44,848 nt of DNA from Lachnospiraceae bacterium (lineage in GTDB: Bacteria; Bacillota; Clostridia; Lachnospirales; Lachnospiraceae). The notes under the pieces were generated by a model. The model ran no database searches. It was given only the letters and a program-made list of their open reading frames with translations, and was not told the origin of the DNA. This document shows, one piece after another, positions 36,310 to 44,671 of this stretch. The translations under genes and the position numbers were made by a program. Position 1 is the first letter of the stretch. Each line of letters opens with the position of its first letter. Where the stretch lies: assembly GCA_017484135.1 (NCBI GenBank), contig JAFUTQ010000007.1, positions 1 to 44,848 on the forward strand. The letters run 5' to 3'.

Positions 36310-38823
36310 TCAATATGTCGTACTCTCGGTCACTTCATCGTCTTGTAAATAAACAGCTGTCACATCATCGCATTGCCTTTCATGTCTAAATGATCTGCGG
36401 AAACAAAAAAGTAATCCGGCAATCAATGATATAAGCGAGATCATCAGTCCGGGAATAAAATACGGCGTCCGATACTGCAGAAGGATCTGATGCTCTCCCT
36501 CATCCAGCGGGATACAAAGAAATGCATCACAGAAACTGTCCGGTGTCACCTCTGCTCCGTCTACCGATACCTTCCAGCCTACGTCATCGGGGATCGCCAG
36601 AAACAGGCTGCCCTGCTCCGTCACCTTGATCCGTCCCTCCACCCGGGTATCGGTATAACGCTCCAGTTCCATCGTCTGCCGCTCCAGTGTCCGGTAGGCA
36701 TCCAAAAATGCCTGCTCCTGCAACCGATAGCCCTGCACCTGAAGGCTTTTTTTCTCCGTAGATGTCAGCACAATCTTCTCCCCCGCATGACAGTAGCCAA
36801 AATCCAGCAGATACACATGTCCGCACTTGCTGAAATTTCGGGTACGCTCTCCCACCGTCATTGTGATGCGATTCACATCCTTGTCCGTGTAAAAGCCGTA
36901 ATAATATCCGTCTTCCTGTACTTCAATACAGTTTTCCTCCGGTGTGATCGTCGTATTCACCGGAACCAGCAGGGGTTCTTCCGCTCCCAACATAAATGCC
37001 AGCCGGTTCTGCGCGTCGATACTGCTTCCCTCTGTAAAATCCCATGTTTGCATCACCTCATCACGCAACATGACCCCCAGCGGCAGCGTATACAGATTTT
37101 CATACAAATATATGCCATCTTTGCTGTCTGTCAGTCTCCGGTACGGACTTTCCTCACAATCACTGTCCGTCATGAGATACCGCACATCAAGGAGCGCGGA
37201 GGTCAGCATGGTGGCACCGTTATAGCAGTAATAGTTTTTTCCGCCCTCCATACCAAGCTCCCGGTATGCCGTCGCCACATCCACATTGATCAACGAAGAA
37301 AAGATGGATGCAGAAGGATAATGATTTAATGCAGACTCATTTTTTGTCAGCCGGGAAAAGGTATCGATCCGGTAAAAGCCGTCCTCTCGTTCGCCTGCTT
37401 CCCCTGCCAATGTCTGATAGGCGCTTTGATGCTCCGTATAAATCGTACGGTCGGTGGTTTCCAGGCTGGTCAGCCCCATATTCACATAAGCCTCCACACA
37501 GATCAGAATCGTCAGCATTCCCACAAGAATTTTCTTCATTCCCCGGCTCTGTCCCTGCCACATCAGAAAAAATATCGCATATCCGGCCAGCACAATTCCA
37601 CTGTCACGTATTTCCTCAGGTGTTACCAGCTCTTTGTCTGCAAACAGATCACACACCAGAAGAATTCCCTCTGCCAAAAGCCATGCCAGAAAAATTTTGC
37701 GGCGGTCAATTCCCTGCCGCAAATGCACGGCCTCATATCCTGTGACCAGAAGCAGGAAGGCATACAAAAACGTCTGACGTGCCGGCAGCCCGTCCGGGAA
37801 ATGCAGACCATGCCAAATAAAATCCAACTGGTTCTCGGCAAAGCTAAGTAAAAAGAAAACCACCAGCAATCCCAGACAAAGTCTTCGTTTCCGCGGAATC
37901 TCCCGATTCATCAGAAACAGAAAAAATAAAAACAAAGCTGCCACTCCGCAATACAAGCTCGGCCAGTGATCGGTCGTTGCGATAACCTGCACTCCCATAC
38001 ACATCCGTGCCAGCTCATCCGCCAATCCGAAATACCACACTGCGGCATCCGGAAACCGGATCCCGCCGGAGCCGCTGCCTGCCAAAGCCGCAATCTCCGG
38101 AAGAATCAGCACCGCGCCGCAGCCGCCCGCCAACAGCGAGCTGACAAAAAAACGGCCAAATGCCCGAATGCGCCCGGAATGTATTTCTCCCAACAGAATC
38201 AGAAAATAGAGAAGTAAAAAAATGCACACCATGATTGCAATGTAATAATTGGAAAAAACAGTCAGCGCCAGCGTGGAAAAATAAAGCAGACACCGCCCCT
38301 CCTTTACCAGCCGCTCCAATCCGAGAATCACGAACGGCGTCAGCCACAGGGCATCCAGCCACATGATATTACAGTAATACGCACAAACAAAGCCGCTCAG
38401 AGAATAAAACACCGAAAACCATACCGGCAAAATCCCCTCATCCTCATAGTGTTTTCTCAGATAATAGGCAAAGGACCATCCGGCTGCGCTGATTTTCAAC
38501 AGAATCAGGATGCTCATAAACTCGATCACATGATTGCGGGGACAAAAAACAAGGAGCCAGTTCACGGGGCTGGCAAAATAATACGCCATCGTCGAAACCA
38601 GATCCGTTCCCAGCCCCATTTTCCATGTGTAGGCAAGCGAACCGCCCTCTTTCATCTGATTCATAAATTCCGTATAAAAGGGCGCATACTGATGATACAA
38701 ATCAATATGCAGGATACATTGATCTCCGAAGGGGTATACCTTACGGACGATACAAATCCCCGACATAATAAAAAACGGAATAAAAAAAGCAAACCAAAGC
38801 TGCAGCTTCCTTCCCCTGATCAT
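36310..38823 (-). CDS. YfhO family membrane protein
   Basis: Large polytopic protein of 837 residues. About a dozen hydrophobic helices fill residues 10-430, with the family's periplasmic loop DLYHQYAPFYTEFMNQMKEG and YTWKMGLGTDL near the start. A mostly soluble C-terminal half of about 370 residues follows, with one final membrane helix (YFIPGLMISLISLIAGLLF). YfhO-type proteins in Bacillus and Listeria are linked with glycosylation of lipoteichoic or wall teichoic acid. Its start overlaps the end of the LTA-synthase-like gene by four bases (ATGA), which supports a cell-envelope polymer role for the pair. Confidence 0.92.
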   Translation of the reverse strand: MIRGRKLQLWFAFFIPFFIMSGICIVRKVYPFGDQCILHIDLYHQYAPFYTEFMNQMKEGGSLAYTWKMGLGTDLVSTMAYYFASPVNWLLVFCPRNHVIEFMSILILLKISAAGWSFAYYLRKHYEDEGILPVWFSVFYSLSGFVCAYYCNIMWLDALWLTPFVILGLERLVKEGRCLLYFSTLALTVFSNYYIAIMVCIFLLLYFLILLGEIHSGRIRAFGRFFVSSLLAGGCGAVLILPEIAALAGSGSGGIRFPDAAVWYFGLADELARMCMGVQVIATTDHWPSLYCGVAALFLFFLFLMNREIPRKRRLCLGLLVVFFLLSFAENQLDFIWHGLHFPDGLPARQTFLYAFLLLVTGYEAVHLRQGIDRRKIFLAWLLAEGILLVCDLFADKELVTPEEIRDSGIVLAGYAIFFLMWQGQSRGMKKILVGMLTILICVEAYVNMGLTSLETTDRTIYTEHQSAYQTLAGEAGEREDGFYRIDTFSRLTKNESALNHYPSASIFSSLINVDVATAYRELGMEGGKNYYCYNGATMLTSALLDVRYLMTDSDCEESPYRRLTDSKDGIYLYENLYTLPLGVMLRDEVMQTWDFTEGSSIDAQNRLAFMLGAEEPLLVPVNTTITPEENCIEVQEDGYYYGFYTDKDVNRITMTVGERTRNFSKCGHVYLLDFGYCHAGEKIVLTSTEKKSLQVQGYRLQEQAFLDAYRTLERQTMELERYTDTRVEGRIKVTEQGSLFLAIPDDVGWKVSVDGAEVTPDSFCDAFLCIPLDEGEHQILLQYRTPYFIPGLMISLISLIAGLLFCFRRSFRHERQCDDVTAVYLQDDEVTESTTY

Positions 38824-40541
38824 TTTTGTCCCCGCTCCTTTTCAAATAAAAAATAATATTGCAGGATCTGATATTCCTGAATGTCTTTGGATGCTTCCTC
38901 TCCTGTATGCTGTGCGGAAATGACCGGATATTTTTCTGACAACCACAGCAGAAACTGCTGGTAATCCGATGTCGGAATCCCGCCGTAATTGCAGATCTGT
39001 GCCGCCAGGTAATTCGCGCTGGTAGAGACATTCGTTTTTTCCGGGATGTCATAATTTGCCCAGATCACATAAGGCACTTCGTAGCGAAGCCCGGTCTGCT
39101 CCGGGTCTTGCCCGATCCCTGCCACCACCGAATCTGCCGGCTGATGATCCCCGAAAAATACAAGCAGCACCGGCTCCTCCTGCTCCCTGAAATAATCCAC
39201 CAAGTCCTCGAACGCGGCATCCGAAGCTTCCAGCAGGGTCAGGTATTCTTCCAGTGCCCGATTGTTTGCACCTTCAACCGATATATTTCCGTTCAAAGCC
39301 TCGTACCCATCTGTATAGGGACTGTGATTCTGCATGGTTACGCAAAAATAAAATCCGGGTTTATTTTTTTCTTTTTTCTCATATAATTCCATCAGCTTGC
39401 GAACACAGCTTGCGTCATCCACATAGCCTCTGACACCGGTCGCCCCCTGAAAATCCTCCTGAGACAGAAAATTTGAAAATCCCAGTAGCGGATATACCTT
39501 GTCCCGGTTCCAACCGGATGCCCGATACGGATGCAGCGCACAGGTCTCATACCCCAGTCCCTCGAACTGCGACGCAAGGGAAGGAACCTCCCTTCTGATA
39601 TACTGCTGATAGGGAATACTTCCGGCCGGAAGAAATGCCATGGTATTTCCTGTCAAGAACTCAAATTCCGTATTCGCCGTATTGCCTCCCTTGACGGACA
39701 CGGAAAGATATCCCGACACCGTATTCTCAGATCCCTGCATGAGCCCATGCACAAACGGCATGTAATCCCGGTCTGTCTGTAGCTCTCCCAGAACTGCCGG
39801 GTCAGAAAAGGCCTCATCCATCATCACAATCACCGTCGGTCTCTGTGTCAATTCCTGCGTATCCATCTGCGCCGCATCACTTAAAATTTGCTCTGCAAGC
39901 TCCACCGAATAGCCCTCCGGTCTGTGGATGGCCAGATACTGCATGTCCATCAGATACGTGACACAAAAACCGTTTCTCTCATACATCGCAGTCGGGGTAA
40001 ACAAAAAGGGATACAGCTTCAGCCGGGACGCCAGTTCCTCATTTTGCACAGCCGCAGTAATCCCGCAAATAACAAAAATCGCTGTCAGACCTGTAACAAC
40101 CCGTTTTTTCCATTCAGTTCTTTCCATGCGCCATTTTAACCATCCGGCTCCCGCAAACATCGTAAGCAACAGCAAGGTGCATACAATCTGCTGCATATTC
40201 GGCACATAACGAAATCTTCCCGCCACGCTCCATGCCGTCTGTATCGACCAGAGATCCCACGGGACCAGCGGCGATCCCCGAAACAACAGCACATAGGAAT
40301 TGAGCAACGACACCAAAAGCGCAGTGCCTGTCAAAATCCGCAATGCCACAACCGCACTGCCGCAAAATGCAAGAAGAAACATCGTTGCAGCCTCCAGCAG
40401 CAGTATATTCAACAGCTGTGCAAGCCAGTCGGTGCGCACAAACGGATTGTAAGTCATAAAAGCAGTCACGTAAAACAACAGTACCGGATAACATACAACG
40501 ATCATTTTAACTGTCCGCTTCTTTTTTCCTTCGCCTTTCAT
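38820..40541 (-). CDS. LTA synthase-like membrane sulfatase-fold protein
   Basis: Phosphoglycerol-transferase-like protein of 573 residues. About five membrane helices (about 12-30, 42-60, 64-88, 119-134, 149-165) are followed by an extracytoplasmic sulfatase-fold domain. The nucleophile is probably Thr288 in KGGNTANTEFEFLTG. Metal-binding candidates are MDEAF (Glu243) and FFGDHQPAD. It may polymerise glycerol phosphate or transfer phosphoglycerol onto a glycan. The ATG at 40541 uses GGGAG eight bases upstream; that site comes from a broken palindrome arm of the adjacent repeat. A TTG one codon earlier is less likely. No own promoter was recognised. Confidence 0.9.
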   Translation of the reverse strand: MKGEGKKKRTVKMIVVCYPVLLFYVTAFMTYNPFVRTDWLAQLLNILLLEAATMFLLAFCGSAVVALRILTGTALLVSLLNSYVLLFRGSPLVPWDLWSIQTAWSVAGRFRYVPNMQQIVCTLLLLTMFAGAGWLKWRMERTEWKKRVVTGLTAIFVICGITAAVQNEELASRLKLYPFLFTPTAMYERNGFCVTYLMDMQYLAIHRPEGYSVELAEQILSDAAQMDTQELTQRPTVIVMMDEAFSDPAVLGELQTDRDYMPFVHGLMQGSENTVSGYLSVSVKGGNTANTEFEFLTGNTMAFLPAGSIPYQQYIRREVPSLASQFEGLGYETCALHPYRASGWNRDKVYPLLGFSNFLSQEDFQGATGVRGYVDDASCVRKLMELYEKKEKNKPGFYFCVTMQNHSPYTDGYEALNGNISVEGANNRALEEYLTLLEASDAAFEDLVDYFREQEEPVLLVFFGDHQPADSVVAGIGQDPEQTGLRYEVPYVIWANYDIPEKTNVSTSANYLAAQICNYGGIPTSDYQQFLLWLSEKYPVISAQHTGEEASKDIQEYQILQYYFLFEKERGQK

Positions 40542-40544
40542 CAA

Positions 40545-40705
40545 TCACACTCCCAACTCGCCGCACGGGATGCGTCTGATGCCACAAGCAACAGCTGCCT
40601 TTGCACAACCCTGCTCTAATCGAGTTGGGGAGACTCTTCTCCCCAACTCGCCGCGCGGGGCGCATTCGGCGACAGCCGAAATATTTCCTTGTGCGCCCCT
40701 GCGCA
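40545..40705 (-). repeat. Two-hairpin repeat module plus broken second module before the LTA-synthase-like gene
   Basis: Directly after the efp terminator the minus strand carries a full module (40622-40705): head TGCGCAGGGGCGCA, inner hairpin TTCGGC/GCCGAA, closing arm TGCGCCCC, linker GCGCGGC and palindrome GAGTTGGGGAGA-N4-TCTCCCCAACTC. Linker GATTAGAG follows, and then a diverged module (40545-40613) with CAGGG...GCATCCC, GTGCGGC and only the first arm GAGTTGGGAG of its palindrome. The broken arm serves as ribosome binding site for the next gene. It is homologous to the array in the dapA leader. Confidence 0.83.
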
Positions 40706-40742
40706 TAAAAAGCTGCCGCAACTTCTCTTATGCGGCAGCTTT
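40705..40742 (-). terminator. Intrinsic terminator after efp
   Basis: A perfect 12-bp stem, AAAGCTGCCGCA / TGCGGCAGCTTT (outer arms 40731-40742 and 40709-40720), has a ten-base loop and runs into TTTTTAT on the minus strand. It lies 27 bases after the efp stop codon. The repeat module begins at its T-tract. Confidence 0.9.
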
Positions 40743-40768
40743 GAATCACGTTCTTACCATAAAAAGCT

Positions 40769-41326
40769 TTATACTCTGGACAGATACTCTCCGGTTCTGG
40801 TATCAATCTTGATTACGTCTCCCTGCTCGACAAACAGCGGAACATATACCGTAGCTCCGGTCTCTACGACTGCGGGCTTCGTTGCTCCGGTTGCCGTATC
40901 GCCCTTAAAGCCCGGCTCTGTCTCCGTAATCTCCAATTCAACAAACAGCGGAGCCTCTACGGCAAATACATTGCCGTTATGAGAGCACACCTTACACATC
41001 TCATTTTCTTTTACAAACTTCAGCGTATCGCCAATGGTTGCCGCATCCAACGCAATCTGCTCATAATTTTCAACGTCCATGAAATAATACAAATCTCCGT
41101 CGTTATACAGATACTGCATATCCTTCCGGTCAATCCGGGCCTGGGGGCACTTCTCCGTAGGACGGAAGGTTTTCTCTACAACGCCGCCATTTTTGATATT
41201 TTTTAACTTTGTCCGAACAAACGCAGCACCCTTGCCCGGTTTTACATGCTGAAATTCAATGATCTGATAAATATTACCCTCGAGCTCAATGGTAACTCCG
41301 TTTCTGAAATCTCCTGCTGAAATCAT
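40769..41326 (-). CDS. efp: Translation elongation factor P
   Basis: Protein of 185 residues that rescues ribosomes stalled at consecutive prolines. The N-terminal KOW-like domain holds Lys32 in [10 protein letters not shown], the residue modified in many bacteria. Two OB domains follow, ending [10 protein letters not shown]. The ribosome binding site AGGAGG lies nine bases before the ATG. It is monocistronic, with its own promoter and a strong terminator. Confidence 0.97.
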   Translation of the reverse strand: MISAGDFRNGVTIELEGNIYQIIEFQHVKPGKGAAFVRTKLKNIKNGGVVEKTFRPTEKCPQARIDRKDMQYLYNDGDLYYFMDVENYEQIALDAATIGDTLKFVKENEMCKVCSHNGNVFAVEAPLFVELEITETEPGFKGDTATGATKPAVVETGATVYVPLFVEQGDVIKIDTRTGEYLSRV

Positions 41327-41363
41327 TCGATAATTCCTCCTAAAATTTGTGTTTTGGGAAAAA

Positions 41364-41384
41364 TTTACACTTTGATTGTGTAAA
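41364..41384. repeat. Short inverted repeat in the efp leader
   Basis: TTTACAC (41364-41370) and GTGTAAA (41378-41384) are exact complements seven bases apart. They lie just downstream of the predicted efp transcription start, where a repressor site or small leader hairpin would act. Confidence 0.35.
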
Positions 41385-41395
41385 CCGCTTGTTCC

Positions 41396-41424
41396 ATTCT
41401 ATAATATATAATATGAATTTTCAA
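41396..41424 (-). promoter_or_regulatory. Sigma-A promoter for efp
   Basis: TTGAAA (41419-41424) and TAGAAT (41396-41401) are 17 bases apart on the minus strand, in a very A/T-rich stretch. Confidence 0.75.
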
Positions 41425-41440
41425 GCCCTTTTTTGTTTTT

Positions 41441-41545
41441 AACGTCATCGCTTTGCACAAAAAATCGCTTCGGAAAGCCTGCTTTCCGAAACGATTTCTT
41501 GTGCAAAAGGGTCTATGCCGACTCTGTCGGCATGACCGCTTGCCC
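41441..41545 (-). repeat. Cloverleaf-like structured repeat, copy 3 (degenerate)
   Basis: On the minus strand, hairpin a (41511-41536, arms GTCGGCAT/ATGCCGAC plus flanks) is followed by hairpin b (41452-41507, outer arms TTTGCACAA/TTGTGCAAA, containing TTTCGGAAAGC as in copy 2). The tail AAAGCGATG resembles the end of hairpin c in copy 1. The second half of the outer stem and most of hairpin c are missing. It lies 19 bases after the chemoreceptor stop codon and before the efp promoter. Confidence 0.75.
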
Positions 41546-41563
41546 TTCTCCCATATTATACCT

Positions 41564-43567
41564 TCAGACCTTAAAGCCGGATACCGTCTCTCCGAGCTGC
41601 ACAGAAAGCTCCTTTAACTCCTTGCCGGAATTTTCGACATTGCCGCCCTCATCGCTGACATTTTGCGCGATATCATGCAGCATCTCGCAGTCACTTAAAA
41701 TACTGCCTGTATTTTGTGCCTGCTCATCGCTGCGCTTTGCCATATCCTGCGCCACCTCAGAAATCTGCGAAAGCGACCCTGTCACGATATGAATGGCATC
41801 CCGGATGCCGTCCACACTGTCATTGATTCGCTCAAAGGTACTATTGGTCCCATTCATGGCTTCGCTGCCGTCTTTAATCTTCGCATTGCTTTCTGCCGCG
41901 GCATGGCTGACATCATTCATCAGCGCTTCGATGATATTTGTAGTTTGTACAATGTTGACTGCAGATTGTGCCGTCTGGTCGGCAAGGTTACGGATTTCAT
42001 CTGCAACCACTGCAAAGCCTCTGCCTGCCTCTCCTGCTCTGGAAGCCTCAATGGACGCATTCAGAGACAACATATTGGTCTGGGATGCAACGGAATTAAT
42101 ATCATCCACCATGTTTTTGATCCCCTCAAGTCCCTGCCGCATATTTTCCACAGCGTTCTGCAATTTATCTGAAATATCTGAAATTTCAGTCATGGTCTGC
42201 GACATATTTCCGATCATTGCACGTCCCTCCTGCACCTGATCGACCGTCGTCTCCAGCGAGGCATTCATCGTGGAAACCGCGGTATTGGCATCGGAGAGCC
42301 CTCCGCTGAGACGGTTGGCATTGTCCGCAAGCTCCTTTACGGACGCAGACATTTCATGCAGCGTCTCCTGCAGCTTCTGCACGGAATCACTTTGGTTCTG
42401 CGCCAGCGAATTCAGCCTTGTCGCTGCCGTATCATTTTGATCCGCTTTGTGATCCACCGCCTCAATTGCCGTCTCAATCCGAAGAATGATATCTCTCAGG
42501 TCATCCTCAAAACGGTTAATCTTATCCGACATGATACCAAATTCATCGCCGGAGCGGATATCCGTATGTTTTGTCAGATCCAGATCATGCATGTTGTCAA
42601 TCATGCCCGTGATCTTACTGATGGGGCTTAACTGCACACGCAACAGAATATAAATGATCACGCACAGCAAAACGGAGCTCAGAACGGATACTACGGCAAT
42701 GATCGTTCTGAGGGAAGACAACGAGGAAAGAACATCCTGTTTTTCCACAACACTGATTAAAACGAAGTTCGTATTAGGGACTTCCTTTGCCATCACATAA
42801 ATGTCATTTTCAAGCGAAACCACTCCGTAGGATTCCGAGGAAATCAATGTCTGCGCACGTTTGCTGATACTGTCGTTAAGTTCTGACAAATAAGCGCCGT
42901 TCTGCGATGCATCCATACGGTTGCCAAACACCATTCCCGATACAGTGTCGACTCCATAGATATAACCGTCCGTAAAAATCGTTTTGTTGAGTAAGATCTC
43001 TTTGATTTCTCCCAGATCAATATCGGCACAGACCACACCGATCACATCGCCCGATCCGCCGTTATCCCGGATATTACTGAACGCGGATACGATGTAATCA
43101 TCGGTATTGGCATCCAGATAGATTTCGCCGAAGGTAACTTCATCTCTGGTAAGCCCGTCCACATACCATGGGCGCTCCTTCATGACCCAGTCCGGATCGT
43201 CCGGCTGCCACATTTTATCGATGTACGTGCCGATTTCAAGTCCACCGTAAATTCCGGCAGGGATAATGTCCAGATACGCATCCGCCACGCTGTACAGATA
43301 GTCCTGAATCTCCTCCGGCGTATCGCAGGAACGCTCCACCGATGTTTTGACATGTTCCATCAATCCCTGTACCCGCATCATGCTTGCGGAAATCTGATAG
43401 GATGCCCCCGATGACACCTCCTGCAGCCTGGATTCCGCGTTTTTTTGCATGATACGACTGGTTTGTGAAATCGTAACAAACAGCGAAAGCAGATTAAACA
43501 GTAAAATAACCGGAAGCATGATGACTACCATTTTCTGATACAGGCTCAGACCTCTTTTTTCTTTCAT
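41564..43567 (-). CDS. Methyl-accepting chemotaxis protein with dCache sensor domain
   Basis: Second chemoreceptor, 667 residues. A membrane helix (about 11-33, [19 protein letters not shown]) precedes an extracellular dCache domain with [23 protein letters not shown] and [10 protein letters not shown] second helix ([22 protein letters not shown]) leads into a HAMP domain and a signalling domain with the tip [24 protein letters not shown]. The ATG at 43567 is preferred; an upstream in-frame extension overlaps rpiB. The ligand is unknown. It follows rpiB by 43 bases. Confidence 0.94.
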   Translation of the reverse strand: MKEKRGLSLYQKMVVIMLPVILLFNLLSLFVTISQTSRIMQKNAESRLQEVSSGASYQISASMMRVQGLMEHVKTSVERSCDTPEEIQDYLYSVADAYLDIIPAGIYGGLEIGTYIDKMWQPDDPDWVMKERPWYVDGLTRDEVTFGEIYLDANTDDYIVSAFSNIRDNGGSGDVIGVVCADIDLGEIKEILLNKTIFTDGYIYGVDTVSGMVFGNRMDASQNGAYLSELNDSISKRAQTLISSESYGVVSLENDIYVMAKEVPNTNFVLISVVEKQDVLSSLSSLRTIIAVVSVLSSVLLCVIIYILLRVQLSPISKITGMIDNMHDLDLTKHTDIRSGDEFGIMSDKINRFEDDLRDIILRIETAIEAVDHKADQNDTAATRLNSLAQNQSDSVQKLQETLHEMSASVKELADNANRLSGGLSDANTAVSTMNASLETTVDQVQEGRAMIGNMSQTMTEISDISDKLQNAVENMRQGLEGIKNMVDDINSVASQTNMLSLNASIEASRAGEAGRGFAVVADEIRNLADQTAQSAVNIVQTTNIIEALMNDVSHAAAESNAKIKDGSEAMNGTNSTFERINDSVDGIRDAIHIVTGSLSQISEVAQDMAKRSDEQAQNTGSILSDCEMLHDIAQNVSDEGGNVENSGKELKELSVQLGETVSGFKV

Positions 43568-43610
43568 TGGCACTTTCCTTTCTCTTTCATTTTTATCGTA
43601 CAGCCCCTGC

Positions 43611-44054
43611 TCACAGCTGATTTTCAATCTCATGGATCATGGCGATCCGCGCATCGTGTCTTCCGCCCTGATACGTTGCATCCAGATAGGCTTTTACAAT
43701 GTCCTTCGCCAGCTCGGTGCCAACAATTCTGGCACCGAACGCAATGATATTGGCATTGTTGTGTTCCTTTACCAAACGCGCGGTTGTCACATCCGAGCAC
43801 ACCGCCGCCCGCACCCCTTTTACCTTATTGGCTGCAATGGATATTCCTACTCCGGTGCCGCAGATCAGCACCCCGCAGTCCACCTCTCCGGAAGCGACGG
43901 CCCGTCCTACTTTTTCCCCGTATTCGGGATAGTTGCAGCTTTCCGTCGCATCCGTACCATAATTGACCACCTCATGTCCCAGCTCCTCCAGATAACTTTG
44001 AATGATCTGTTTTAATTCCACCGCCGCGTGATCATTTCCGATTCCGATTTTCAT
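43611..44054 (-). CDS. rpiB: Ribose 5-phosphate isomerase B
   Basis: Aldose-ketose isomerase of the pentose phosphate pathway, 147 residues. It begins [15 protein letters not shown] and contains the catalytic Cys65 in [15 protein letters not shown] and the segment [16 protein letters not shown], which distinguish RpiB/LacAB proteins. It overlaps the end of the yqeG gene by four bases (ATGA), so the two are translationally coupled. GAGG precedes the start. Confidence 0.95.
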   Translation of the reverse strand: MKIGIGNDHAAVELKQIIQSYLEELGHEVVNYGTDATESCNYPEYGEKVGRAVASGEVDCGVLICGTGVGISIAANKVKGVRAAVCSDVTTARLVKEHNNANIIAFGARIVGTELAKDIVKAYLDATYQGGRHDARIAMIHEIENQL

Positions 44055-44581
44055 TTTCCGGTTTCCTCCTGTTTTTTCGCTTTTCGCTTAAGCTTTCTGT
44101 GATAAAAAAATAATACGATTTTTTCCAGATATCGTTTCAAAACAATCTGTATTTCTTCCTTCGGGTGAATGGGTTTTACCAGGATCGTGCGTATTCCTGC
44201 ACGATTGGCTCCATAGACATCCGTAAAAATCTGATCTCCCACAAACAATGTATTCGAAGTATCTGTCCCCATCTGTTCCATAGCTTTGACATAGTTTTGA
44301 ACAGACGGCTTCCCAGCCTTATAAATATAAGAAACCTGAACCTTGTCATTGAACATCTTTACCCGGGGCTCCTTGTTGTTGGACAAAAGCATACAGGAAT
44401 ATCCCAGAGCCTTCAGATGTCCAAACAGCTTCTGCGCCCGTTCATCCGCCGGTGCTCCGTGCGGCACCAGTGTATTGTCAATATCAAAAATAATGCCCCG
44501 GTATCCCTCCCGGTATAATCGGTCAAAATCGATCCCATATGTGGAATCCAGATACTCGCCGGGATAAAATCGCTCCAGCAT
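44051..44581 (-). CDS. YqeG family HAD phosphatase
   Basis: HAD-superfamily IIIA phosphatase of 176 residues. The nucleophile motif is IIFDIDNTLVPHG (Asp33, Asp35), followed by LLSNNKEPRV, KAGKPS and FVGDQIFTDVYGANRAGI; a basic tail ends the protein. Relatives include mitochondrial phosphatidylglycerophosphatase, but the bacterial substrate is not settled. Starts at ATG 44590 and ATG 44581 are possible. The ribosome binding site AGGGAAGG ends directly at 44591, so 44581 (nine bases away) fits better. That site lies in repeat-derived sequence after a terminator, leaving no room for a promoter. Confidence 0.9.
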   Translation of the reverse strand: MLERFYPGEYLDSTYGIDFDRLYREGYRGIIFDIDNTLVPHGAPADERAQKLFGHLKALGYSCMLLSNNKEPRVKMFNDKVQVSYIYKAGKPSVQNYVKAMEQMGTDTSNTLFVGDQIFTDVYGANRAGIRTILVKPIHPKEEIQIVLKRYLEKIVLFFYHRKLKRKAKKQEETGK

Positions 44582-44590
44582 ACTATTCAT

Positions 44591-44616
44591 CCTTCCCTGC
44601 ACACCCCTGCGCACGA
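44591..44616 (-). repeat. Repeat head remnant before yqeG
   Basis: Immediately after the terminator T-tract the minus strand reads TGCGCAGGGGTGTGCAGGG followed by AAGG. It matches the module heads at 16228 and 40705; the inner hairpin and palindrome are lost. Its AGGGAAGG end is the ribosome binding site of yqeG. Confidence 0.55.
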
Positions 44617-44649
44617 AAAACTGCCGTTCCACATATGATAGAACGGCAG
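44616..44649 (-). terminator. Intrinsic terminator after the partial gene at the window end
   Basis: The minus-strand stem CTGCCGTTC / GAACGGCAG (arms 44641-44649 and 44621-44629) has an 11-base loop and is followed by five Ts. It lies 22 bases after the stop codon of the partial gene. Confidence 0.88.
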
Positions 44650-44671
44650 CACATTGCTTTCCAAAATAAAA

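Noticed and set aside
41441-41545. Copy 3 of the cloverleaf as the intrinsic terminator of the chemoreceptor gene
   Set aside because: The hairpins are strong but no T-tract follows on the minus strand; it may stall polymerase but does not fit the standard form.
44582-44632. GTG start at 44632 for yqeG
   Set aside because: This extension translates the terminator hairpin and T-tract of the preceding gene; the ATGs at 44590 and 44581 follow a proper ribosome binding site.
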